DNA from: Biomphalaria glabrata
Taxonomy: Eukaryota; Mollusca; Gastropoda; Planorbidae
Length of the DNA stretch: 64,000 nt
Reading direction: 5' to 3'
Assembly (NCBI RefSeq): GCF_947242115.1
Contig: NC_074726.1
Location: forward strand, 6,689,951 to 6,753,950
Under the pieces are notes generated by a model. It made no database searches. It saw nothing but the letters and a program-made list of their open reading frames with translations, and had not been told where the DNA came from. Numbering within the stretch: position 1 is the stretch's first letter; every line of letters begins with the position of its first letter. This document shows, piece by piece, positions 1 to 11,700 of this stretch. Made by a program: the position numbers and the translations under genes.

Positions 1-194
1 CATCCATACTCTTACTGCAAATCTAGTTTAAGATTTAAAGGTTCAAAATTTATCTCATCCATTAGGTTCTTATTGTCTCTGTCATTTGTACTGAAAACAT
101 GTTCTCAAAGAGATACTGACCTATGTGTTGATAAACTATTGAACTGACAAAAGCTGTTGACTAGCTTGGTTCATCATCATTGTGAATTTTCAGA

Positions 195-580
195 AATGTT
201 TCATGTCAAAGCACTTTGGCTTTTGAACTGGGGTTTGTGGGTTCGAATCTTGGTGAAGACTGGGATTTTTAATTTCAGGATCTTTAGGACGTCTCTTAGT
301 CCAGACAGTTTTAATGGGTACTTGATGCTAGGTTGGAAATTTAGAGGCTGTTGGTCATTGTGCTGGCCAAATGACACCCTCATTAACTGTGGGCCACAGA
401 AACAGATGACCATTACATCATCAACTCCATATATGTTTGTAAAATGTTTGTTAAATGGGTACCAGATGTTAGTTTGGGAATTTAGAGGCTGTTGGTTATT
501 GTGCTGGCCAAATGACACCCTCATTAACTGTGGGCCACAGAAACAGATGACCATTACATCATCAACTCCATATATGTTTG
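195..580 (+). repeat. tRNA-derived SINE, family 1, with its body duplicated
   Basis: The head carries a tRNA-like B-box (GGGTTCGAATC near 240) followed by the family body: 'gaagactggg', a two-cytosine 'gtccagac' block, 'tgtgctggcca', 'cagatgacc' and 'acatcatc'. The same body recurs about ten times in this window (for example 35412-35680). Here the part from about 308 to 445 is followed by a second copy displaced by 141 bp, so the 3' half occurs twice in tandem. Family membership is clear; exact ends are approximate. Confidence 0.85.
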
Positions 581-755
581 TAAAATGTTTTACATGTTTT
601 GGATGTTCCTTTAGAGTTGAAGATAATTACTTCCTAGTCCAAACCTCCCACAGGACAACGGGGGATGGGAGTGGGCAGGGTTTGAACCTGGGACCATCGA
701 TAAATCTGAACGACAGTCCAGCGCGCAAACCGCACAACCAGGCAGCCATCATTTA
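581..755 (-). repeat. tRNA-derived SINE, family 2
   Basis: Minus-strand element whose tRNA-like head is at the right end. The reverse complement of 'gtttgaacctgggacc' (681-696) gives a good B-box. Shared landmarks with the copies at 30245 and 36850 are the 'tacatgttttgga' tail, the 'agataattacttcctagtcc' stretch and the 'gacagtccagcgcgcaaacc' head end. It abuts the family 1 SINE on its left. Confidence 0.75.
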
Positions 756-931
756 TAACAAGGTCTGAAGGGAAACTTTACTAACCAACCACACAAAGTC
801 AATTTAAACATATGGAGGCAGACTTCTGACTAACATTCAAGTTAAATTTTGATTGGTTGGTTATTTTAAGATTTTGATTATTTTTTTTCTCATGTACTAG
901 ACAAAGTACAGAAAATTAGGGATAACAGTAT

Positions 932-1022
932 AGAGGCTTTATTAATTCTTTCTCTCCGTAATTATTTACCACATTCTGGTGGAATCAACTCTGGTATCGT
1001 CAGTTAGGAGAGAAAGAGTTAA
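932..1022. mobile_element. MITE family A, short copy, TTAA at both ends
   Basis: A 91-bp element with TTAA at each end and terminal inverted repeats of the type CTCTTTCTCTCC / GGAGAGAAAGAG. The middle reads 'ccacattctggtggaatcaa'. Near-identical short copies lie at 42928-43008 and 52842-52922, and a longer one at 46878-47141. TTAA flanks fit a piggyBac-type target. No transposase is encoded. Confidence 0.8.
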
Positions 1023-2598
1023 AAATAAATGACTATTTAAGGGGTACAGTCATTAGATTTCAATAAATCTAAATATAGACATTAATATTCTCATCATAAT
1101 ATTATTTTATATTAAGTTAATTCTCATCTTCTCATTTTGTTCCAGGGAGTCAGCTATGACCGCTATAGTATAGATCTTGTAGGCTCACACTTTCATTTTG
1201 CGTCTTTCACTTTCTTTGATTTCATTGGTTGGTTTCAATGTGTTTCTTATGGTTGCAACTTGAGAATTTTTTTTTTCTTTCTATTGGGAAAAGGTTGTTC
1301 ATTTTTCTTTCTTTTTTGAATGTAAGCCAATCAGTTCTTGCAAATATAGATTCATTCAGATTCTCCACTTTAGATTTTCCACTTTTTAGCACTTGATTAT
1401 TCCTGCACCTGGCATATGAAAAAAAGAAATATTTAAGGAGCTTTTTCAAAACTATAATACTGACTTTAATTGAGAAACATCCAATACTGCAAAAACTGTA
1501 ATTTTGTAAGGAGGGTGTGATATAAAGCCAATAATACCCAGCTATAATTTCTCTGAATAAGATGTTTTTTAAAAATTAAATATCTACATTTTGTTACTGA
1601 TTGTGATTCCACCAGCTAAATTATAAACATAAACGTTCACAAATAATCGTAAAAATCAGTAGAACTTATACAATTAGAGATACAATAGTAGCTAATTCAA
1701 AATTTTAAACATTATTATGTTGTTGTATACTAGTTTAGTTATAGAGTATGATAGGTTTGTATGTAAATATTTTGTGTATTGTTTTTAGCTACGGTAATAG
1801 TAGTGACATAGTCAGACAGACGAATGACGTAGCAGAAGAGACAAACAAGGAAGAACATATTGCCGTGTATTAGAAGAAGGTTGATTAGTATTAGAGATAG
1901 ATTAATAGCAATAGATAAGAAGATGAGACAGATTTCCCAGTTATGAATAAATGTATCATTTACAGTAGTAGAAAGTCTTGATCAATTTATATTGTTTACT
2001 GTAATGTTCTTTGGCTAATGTAGACTAATTAATGAAATAGCATTGTAGTTGCACAAGATAATAGCCAGAACATTATCGTATTAAAATATTAAAACTGCTA
2101 AAAAAAACATACTTTTAAAAATTATACCCCTACATTAAAGATGTATACATCTTATTCTTATCTTATTTAAAAAAGAATTACAATCTTAAAATAAAAATGA
2201 ATATACTTCTCACATTTTCTTTTTAAACTTTTAACATTCACTTCTTTTTCCTTTAGTTTCTATTCACACAACTTTCATTTGAATAAATAGATAGCTTTAA
2301 TAAATACATTTGAAATCAAGAAAAGAAAAAAAAAATACTTAGATAATTTTGAGATTAGAAGTGAATGTATAACAGAACATCTCTGACTAAATTGTGTTGA
2401 AGTATCTGTAATTTATTTATCTAATTGACACTCATTACTTTTATATCTGATGGCAACATCTACATTCTTCTACATTCTTTTCCTTGTTTTCTGAGTTGTG
2501 GTTCAATATTGAAATGAGAGAACATACAAGAAAAAGCAGCCTAGATGTAGCCTGTTCAATGCCAGACATTGAATATTGATCTAGATATTCTGTTACAG

Positions 2599-2715
2599 GG
2601 TGAATGTGATCCAAGTTACGGCTCCACTTTTGTATTTGAGATTCACAGCAAGGAGCTGGTTGTAGGGGAAATATTTGTCAGGATATTCAATGAGCAGCCA
2701 ACATTTGTACTAGAG
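2599..2715 (+). CDS. DNAJC13: DNAJC13 exon a (first in window)
   Basis: 117 nt, phase 0 at both ends, 39 residues from [10 protein letters not shown] to EQPTFVLE. Acceptor tgttacag, donor gtaagaac. It matches the human module GDCDKTYGSEF...[21 protein letters not shown]. The last 27 nt and the donor are the seed of the 49-bp minisatellite that follows. Confidence 0.95.
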
Positions 2716-5700
2716 GTAAGAACACAAACAAACACACATGCACTTAAACACCCACACAATGAGCACACACAAACACTCACACAATGAACAGCCAACATTT
2801 GTACTAGAGGTAAGAACACAAACACTCACACAATGAGCAGCCAACATTTGTACTAGAGGTAAGAACACAAACACTCACACAATGAGCAGTCAACATTTGT
2901 ACTAGAAGTAAAGAACACAAACACTCACACAATGAACAACCAACATTTGTACTAGAGGTAAGAACATAAACACTCACACAATGAGCAGCCAACATTTGTA
3001 CTAGAGGTAAGAACATAAACACTCACACAATGAGCAGCCAACATTTGTACTAGAAGTAAAGAACACAAACACTCACACAATGAACAGCCAACATTTGTAC
3101 TAAAGGTAAGAACATAAACACTCACACAATTAACAGCCAACATTTGTACTAAAGGTAAGAACACAAACACTCACACATAAATAAATAAATTTTGGCTTTT
3201 ATATAGCGCTACTTTCATGCTTATAGCATGCTCAGATTGCTTTGGTCCAATCTCAGTTGTGGACCAGTGGGGGGAAGGGGGTATCTAGGAGAATGTTTTT
3301 TCGTGCTGCCTTTAGGCACTCAGTAAACACAACTCTTTCCCGAGTCGGGTGTCGAGCCTTGAACTCCCTTCATAGGTAGCCAAGTTCAAGCGCACTTAGC
3401 CTCTCGACCACACTTCCCACTCAAACACTCACACAATGAGCACACACAAACACTCACACAATGAGCACCCATGCTTGTACTATTTCTTTATTTGATCTTT
3501 TTATGTAAAAAAAACAGAGTGCTCAGCTCAAGCTGCTTGTATTACCCACAAAACTGGATAGTTTATTAGTGTATTTAGAATATTTTTTATTGAGTAAATG
3601 GTTTATCTTTAAATTGAAATTAAAGGCATTTTATAAATTTTTATGGGTGCGTTGACCCCAGAGGTGAAGTGTCTGGCTTCCAAACTGAGGAGTCGAGTTT
3701 GAATCCCTTTTGAGTTTTAGGAGGCCCATGACCATTATATCCTCCACTCAACTCAATGAGTACCACACATAAATGGGGAAGTAAAGGCAGTTGGTTGTTG
3801 TGCTGGCCACATCACCATCTTGCTAACCATTGGCCATAGTAACAGATGAACTTAACATCATCATTCCTCATAGATTGCACAGACCTGTTTGTTCAAAACT
3901 TTTTTAGATTACTTTGTCTTTTTAGCTCTTGTGTTTGTGTCTGTAATGTTATTACAGAACCTTGAGCCTACATTTTGTTTGTTATGTTGTGCTCTTCCGC
4001 GGTGATGGGAAATAGGAACAAATCCAACAGAGGTAACACCGAACCTAATGCTGAACATAACACCGACGAAAGGTCAACAATTGATAAATGGAGTCGACAC
4101 TAGTGTTAAACAATAAACACTTTTAATACTTAAGAAGGGATCCGTCTAATGTCCTCTGTTACTAGCCGTCTGTATACTCAAAAGCGTCTTGTTGATGGTG
4201 TCGAATAGAGCGTTCTTATTTTTTAACAAACTTTACGTCATCGTCGCTAAGTAAAACTTTTCCCCTATTCCTGAAACAAATAACTAAATCCTAATCATGT
4301 CATAACAGTTAACAGCGCTTTATAAATAAAATTATTATTATTATTAGTCTGGAAGGGGTACCTGTAATATTTGGATCATTTTGGTGACAGAAACATATAA
4401 TCTCATCTTACTCCTGGACTGTTTGGTCTCAAAAAAAATATTTGTTAAGTACTAGAGTTTGTCATTGAGTAATACATTGGTTGTTTATTTTATTTCACTA
4501 CAGAATCCTAAAGGTTTTACAATAGACTTGTTAGACTTTCTGGGATCTCAGGCTCAAGTAAGTTGAACTTTTTCTTTGTGTTAGAGTTATCTCTACAATA
4601 TTGACAATAAGCTTTTGTACGTAACTTTATCAAGTTTAAATTTGTATCTTAGTTTTTTGAGAAGATGTAGTGTTTGTCTCTAATTTGATGAGTGTGACTA
4701 GTCTCAGAGTGAGATTTTCAGTTCTAAGTGTTATGTACACTAGTCTATTTTTCCATCTCATATAGTTTTTGTTTTTTTTTTTAACTACTTCTGTTTAGTG
4801 TCAACTGTTTAAATAAAACTTTGGCTATGCTAGTGAACCTGATATGTGTTTCTATTCCTAGATTGTGACACTGTTATATTTCTCTTTACAGTATCTTCAT
4901 TCCGTGCTCATGACCCAACAGCAGCAGTTGGCCAACCCTAGCACTGAACAGCTGGACAGGCTGACTAAGATAGAGATGGCTCTGGAAGCTCTGAGAAATA
5001 TCATCAAAGCTAGTCCTGGTAAGATTGTCACAAACCACTGATTACCTCTCAAAATATCATCAAAGCTAGTCCTGGTAAGACTGTCACAAACCACTGATTA
5101 CCTCTAAAATTTCAACAAAGCTAGTCCTGGTAAGACTGTCACATACCACTGATTACCTCTAAAATTTCAACAAAGCTAGTCCTGGTAAGACTGTCACAAA
5201 CCACTGATTACCTCTAAAATTTCAACAAAGCTAGTCCTGGTAAGAATGTCACATACCACAGATTACCTCTAAAATTTCAACAAAGCTAGTCCTGGTAAGA
5301 CTGTCACATACCACAGATTACCTCTAAAATTTCAACAAAGCTAGTCCTGGTAAGACTGTCACATACCACAGATTACCTCTAAAATTTCAACAAAGCTAGT
5401 CCTGGTAAGACTGTCACATACCACGGATTACCTCTAAAATTTCTACAAAGCTAGTCCTGGTAAGACTGTCACATACCACAGATTACCTCTAAAATTTCAA
5501 CAAAGCTAGTCCTGGTAAGACTGTCACATACCACAGATTACCTCTAAAATTTCAACAAAGCTAGTCCTGGTAAGACTGTCACATACCACGGATTACCTCT
5601 AAAATTTCAACAAAGCTAGTCCTGGTAAGACTGTCACATACCACAGATTACCTCTAAAATTTCAACAAAGCTAGTCCTGGTAAGACTGTCACATGTAAGA

Positions 5701-8700
5701 CTGTTACATACCACTGATTACCTCTCAAAATATCATCAAAGCTAGTCCTGGTAAGACTGTCACATACCACAGATTACCTCTAAAATTTCAACAAAGCTAG
5801 TCCTGGTAAGACTGTTACATGCCACTGATTACCTCTAAAATTTCAACAAAGCTAGTCCTGGTAAGACTGTTACATGCCACTGATTACCTCTAAAATTTCA
5901 ACAAAGCTAGTCCTGGTAAGACTGTCACATACCACGGATTACCTCTAAAATTTCAACAAAGCTAGTCCTGGTAAGACTGTTACATGCCACTAATTACCTC
6001 TAAAATTTCAACAAAGCTAGTCCTGGTAAGACTATCACGTACCACGGATTACCTCTAAAATTTCAACAAAGCTAGTCCTGGTAAGACTGTTACATGCCAC
6101 TGATTACCTCTAAAATTTCAACAAAGCTAGTCCTGGTAAGACTGTCACAAACCACTGATTACCTCTAAAATTTCAACAAAGCTAGTCCTGGTACAACTTA
6201 CATACCACTGATTACCTCTAAAATTTCAACAAAGCTAGTCCTGGTAAGACTGTCACAAACCACTGATTACCTCTAAAATTTCAACAAAGCTAGTCCTGGT
6301 AAGACTGTCACAAACCACTGATTACCTCTAAAATTTCAACAAAGCTAGTCCTGGTAAGACTGTCACAAACCACTGATTACCTCTAAAATTTCAACAAAGC
6401 TAGTCCTGGTAAGACTGTCACATACCACAGATTACCTCTAAAATTTCAACAAAGCTAGTCCTGGTAAGACTGTCACAAACCACTGATTACCTCTAAAATT
6501 TCAACAAAGCTAGTCCTGGTAAGACTGTTACATACCACTGATTACCTCTCAAAATATCATCAAAGCTAGTCCTGGTAAGACTGTCACATACCACAGATTA
6601 CCTCTAAAATTTCAACAAAGCTAGTCCTGGTGAGACTGTCACATACCACAGATTACCTCTAAAATTTCAACAAAGCTAGTCCTGGTAAGACTGTTACATG
6701 CCACTGATTACCTCTAAAATTTCAACAAAGCTAGTCCTGGTAAGACTGTTACATACCACTGATTACCTCTAAAATTTCAACAAAGCTAGTCCTGGTAAGA
6801 CTGTTACATACCACGGATTACCTCTAAAATTTCAACAAAGCTAGTCCTGGTACAACTTACATACCACTGATTACCTCTAAAATTTCAACAAAGCTAGTCC
6901 TGGTAAGACTGTCACATACCACAGATTACCTCTAAAATTTCAACAAAGCTAGTCCTGGTAAGACTGTTACATACCACTGATTACCTCTAAAATTTCAACA
7001 AAGCTAGTCCTGGTAAGACTGTCACAAACCACTGATTACCTCTAAAATTTCAACAAAGCTAGTCCTGGTAAGACTGTCACAAACCACTGATTACCTCTAA
7101 AATTTCAACAAAGCTAGTCCTGGTAAGACTGTCACAAACCACTGATTACCTCTAAAATTTCAACAAAGCTAGTCCTGGTAAGACTGTCACATACCACAGA
7201 TTACCTCTAAAATTTCAACAAAGCTAGTCCTGGTAAGACTGTCACAAACCACTGATTACCTCTAAAATTTCAACAAAGCTAGTCCTGGTAAGACTGTTAC
7301 ATACCACTGATTACCTCTCAAAATATCATCAAAGCTAGTCCTGGTAAGACTGTCACATACCACAGATTACCTCTAAAATTTCAACAAAGCTAGTCCTGGT
7401 AAGACTGTTACATGCCACTTATTACCTCTAAAATTTCAACAAAGCTAGTCCTGGTAAGACTGTCACATACCACGGATTACCTCTAAAATTTCAACAAAGC
7501 TAGTCCTGGTAAGACTGTTACATGCCACTGATTACCTCTAAAATTTCAACAAAGCTAGTCCTGGTAAGACTGTTACATACCACTGATTACCTCTAAAATT
7601 TCAACAAAGCTAGTCCTGGTAAGACTGTTACATACCACTGATTACCTCTAAAATTTCAACAAAGCTAGTCCTGGTACAACTTACATACCACTGATTACCT
7701 CTAAAATTTCAACAAAGCTAGTCCTGGTAAGACTGTCACATACCACAGATTACCTCTAAAATTTCAACAAAGCTAGTCCTGGTAAGACTGTTACATGCCA
7801 CTAATTACCTCTAAAATTTCAACAAAGCTAGTCCTGGTAAGACTATCACGTACCACGGATTACCTCTAAAATTTCAACAAAGCTAGTCCTGGTAAGACTG
7901 TTACATGCACTGATTACCTCTAAAATTTCAACAAAGCTAGTCCTGGTACAACTTACATACCACTGATTACCTCTAAAATTTCAACAAAGCTAGTCCTGGT
8001 ACAACTTACATACCACTAATTACCTCTAAAATTTCAACAAAGCTAGTCCTGGTAAGACTATCACGTACCACAGATTACCTCTAAAATTTCAACAAAGCTA
8101 GTCCTGGTAAGACTGTCACATGTAAGACTGTTACATACCACTGATTACCTCTCAAAATATCATCAAAGCTAGTCCTGGTAAGACTGTCACATACCACAGA
8201 TTACCTCTAAAATTTCAACAAAGCTAGTCCTGGTAAGACTGTTACATGCCACTGATTACCTCTAAAATTTCAACAAAGCTAGTCCTGGTAAGACTGTTAC
8301 ATGCCACTGATTACCTCTAAAATTTCAACAAAGCTAGTCCTGGTAAGACTGTCACATACCACGGATTACCTCTAAAATTTCAACAAAGCTAGTCCTGGTA
8401 AGACTGTTACATGCCACTAATTACCTCTAAAATTTCAACAAAGCTAGTCCTGGTAAGACTATCACGTACCACGGATTACCTCTAAAATTTCAACAAAGCT
8501 AGTCCTGGTAAGACTGTTACATGCCACTGATTACCTCTAAAATTTCAACAAAGCTAGTCCTGGTAAGACTGTCACAAACCACTGATTACCTCTAAAATTT
8601 CAACAAAGCTAGTCCTGGTACAACTTACATACCACTGATTACCTCTAAAATTTCAACAAAGCTAGTCCTGGTAAGACTGTCACAAACCACTGATTACCTC

Positions 8701-11700
8701 TAAAATTTCAACAAAGCTAGTCCTGGTAAGACTGTCACAAACCACTGATTACCTCTAAAATTTCAACAAAGCTAGTCCTGGTAAGACTGTCACAAACCAC
8801 TGATTACCTCTAAAATTTCAACAAAGCTAGTCCTGGTAAGACTGTCACATACCACAGATTACCTCTAAAATTTCAACAAAGCTAGTCCTGGTAAGACTGT
8901 CACAAACCACTGATTACCTCTAAAATTTCAACAAAGCTAGTCCTGGTAAGACTGTTACATACCACTGATTACCTCTCAAAATATCATCAAAGCTAGTCCT
9001 GGTAAGACTGTCACATACCACAGATTACCTCTAAAATTTCAACAAAGCTAGTCCTGGTGAGACTGTCACATACCACAGATTACCTCTAAAATTTCAACAA
9101 AGCTAGTCCTGGTAAGACTGTTACATGCCACTGATTACCTCTAAAATTTCAACAAAGCTAGTCCTGGTAAGACTGTTACATACCACTGATTACCTCTAAA
9201 ATTTCAACAAAGCTAGTCCTGGTAAGACTGTTACATACCACGGATTACCTCTAAAATTTCAACAAAGCTAGTCCTGGTACAACTTACATACCACTGATTA
9301 CCTCTAAAATTTCAACAAAGCTAGTCCTGGTAAGACTGTCACATACCACAGATTACCTCTAAAATTTCAACAAAGCTAGTCCTGGTAAGACTGTTACATA
9401 CCACTGATTACCTCTAAAATTTCAACAAAGCTAGTCCTGGTAAGACTGTCACAAACCACTGATTACCTCTAAAATTTCAACAAAGCTAGTCCTGGTAAGA
9501 CTGTCACAAACCACTGATTACCTCTAAAATTTCAACAAAGCTAGTCCTGGTAAGACTGTCACAAACCACTGATTACCTCTAAAATTTCAACAAAGCTAGT
9601 CCTGGTAAGACTGTCACATACCACAGATTACCTCTAAAATTTCAACAAAGCTAGTCCTGGTAAGACTGTCACAAACCACTGATTACCTCTAAAATTTCAA
9701 CAAAGCTAGTCCTGGTAAGACTGTTACATACCACTGATTACCTCTCAAAATATCATCAAAGCTAGTCCTGGTAAGACTGTCACATACCACAGATTACCTC
9801 TAAAATTTCAACAAAGCTAGTCCTGGTAAGACTGTTACATGCCACTTATTACCTCTAAAATTTCAACAAAGCTAGTCCTGGTAAGACTGTCACATACCAC
9901 GGATTACCTCTAAAATTTCAACAAAGCTAGTCCTGGTAAGACTGTTACATGCCACTGATTACCTCTAAAATTTCAACAAAGCTAGTCCTGGTAAGACTGT
10001 TACATACCACTGATTACCTCTAAAATTTCAACAAAGCTAGTCCTGGTAAGACTGTTACATACCACTGATTACCTCTAAAATTTCAACAAAGCTAGTCCTG
10101 GTACAACTTACATACCACTGATTACCTCTAAAATTTCAACAAAGCTAGTCCTGGTAAGACTGTCACATACCACAGATTACCTCTAAAATTTCAACAAAGC
10201 TAGTCCTGGTAAGACTGTTACATGCCACTAATTACCTCTAAAATTTCAACAAAGCTAGTCCTGGTAAGACTATCACGTACCACGGATTACCTCTAAAATT
10301 TCAACAAAGCTAGTCCTGGTAAGACTGTTACATGCACTGATTACCTCTAAAATTTCAACAAAGCTAGTCCTGGTACAACTTACATACCACTGATTACCTC
10401 TAAAATTTCAACAAAGCTAGTCCTGGTACAACTTACATACCACTGATTACCTCTAAAATTTCAACAAAGCTAGTCCTGGTAAGACTGTCACAAACCACTG
10501 ATTACCTCTAAAATTTCAACAAAGCTAGTCCTGGTAAGACTGTCACAAACCACTGATTACCTCTAAAATTTCAACAAAGCTAGTCCTGGTAAGACTGTCA
10601 CAAACTACTGATTACCTCTAAAATTTCAACAAAGCTAGTCCTGGTAAGACTGTCACATACCACAGATTACCTCTAAAATTTCAACAAAGCTAGTCCTGGT
10701 AAGACTGTCACAAACCACTGATTACCTCTAAAATTTCAACAAAGCTAGTCCTGGTAAGACTGTTACATACCACTGATTACCTCTCAAAATATCATCAAAG
10801 CTAGTCCTGGTAAGACTGTCACATACCACAGATTACCTCTAAAATTTCAACAAAGCTAGTCCTGGTACAACTTACATACCACTGATTACCTCTAAAATTT
10901 CAACAAAGCTAGTCCTGGTAAGACTGTCACATACCACAGATTACCTCTAAAATTTCAACAAAGCTAGTCCTGGTAAGACTGTTACATGCCACTAATTACC
11001 TCTAAAATTTCAACAAAGCTAGTCCTGGTAAGACTATCACGTACCACGGATTACCTCTAAAATTTCAACAAAGCTAGTCCTGGTAAGACTGTTACATGCA
11101 CTGATTACCTCTAAAATTTCAACAAAGCTAGTCCTGGTACAACTTACATACCACTGATTACCTCTAAAATTTCAACAAAGCTAGTCCTGGTACAACTTAC
11201 ATACCACTGATTACCTCTAAAATTTCAACAAAGCTAGTCCTGGTAAGACTGTCACAAACCACTGATTACCTCTAAAATTTCAACAAAGCTAGTCCTGGTA
11301 AGACTGTCACAAACCACTGATTACCTCTAAAATTTCAACAAAGCTAGTCCTGGTAAGACTGTCACAAACTACTGATTACCTCTAAAATTTCAACAAAGCT
11401 AGTCCTGGTAAGACTGTCACATACCACACATTACCTCTAAAATTTCAACAAAGCTAGTCCTGGTAAGACTGTCACAAACCACTGATTACCTCTAAAATTT
11501 CAACAAAGCTAGTCCTGGTAAGACTGTTACATACCACTGATTACCTCTCAAAATATCATCAAAGCTAGTCCTGGTAAGACTGTCACATACCACAGATTAC
11601 CTCTAAAATTTCAACAAAGCTAGTCCTGGTACAACTTACATACCACTGATTACCTCTAAAATTTCAACAAAGCTAGTCCTGGTAAGACTGTCACATACCA

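Larger units (their letters stand above)
1..2598 (+). other. DNAJC13: Intron of DNAJC13 (3' part; upstream exon off the left edge)
   Basis: No DNAJC13 coding exon is visible here. The residues that precede the first visible exon in the human protein (an IWN repeat and a Leu-rich helix) are not encoded in this stretch, so the previous exon lies left of position 1. The stretch holds a rearranged SINE (195-580), a second SINE (581-755) and a TTAA-flanked MITE (932-1022). From 1023 to 2598 I see only AT-rich intron sequence. Confidence 0.75.

Noticed and set aside
157-768. 203-codon open frame at the left end
   Set aside because: It runs through two SINEs and the duplicated SINE body; its protein contains the same block twice for that reason.
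1146-1178. Extra DNAJC13 exon reading GVSYDRYSIDL after a strong acceptor
   Set aside because: Acceptor tract is good, but the donor (gtaggc) is weak and no such insert is known between the IWN helix and the GECD module; kept only as a possibility.
1790-1872. Exon-like stretch YGNSSDIVRQTNDVAEE
   Set aside because: No match to DNAJC13, no donor before an in-frame stop.
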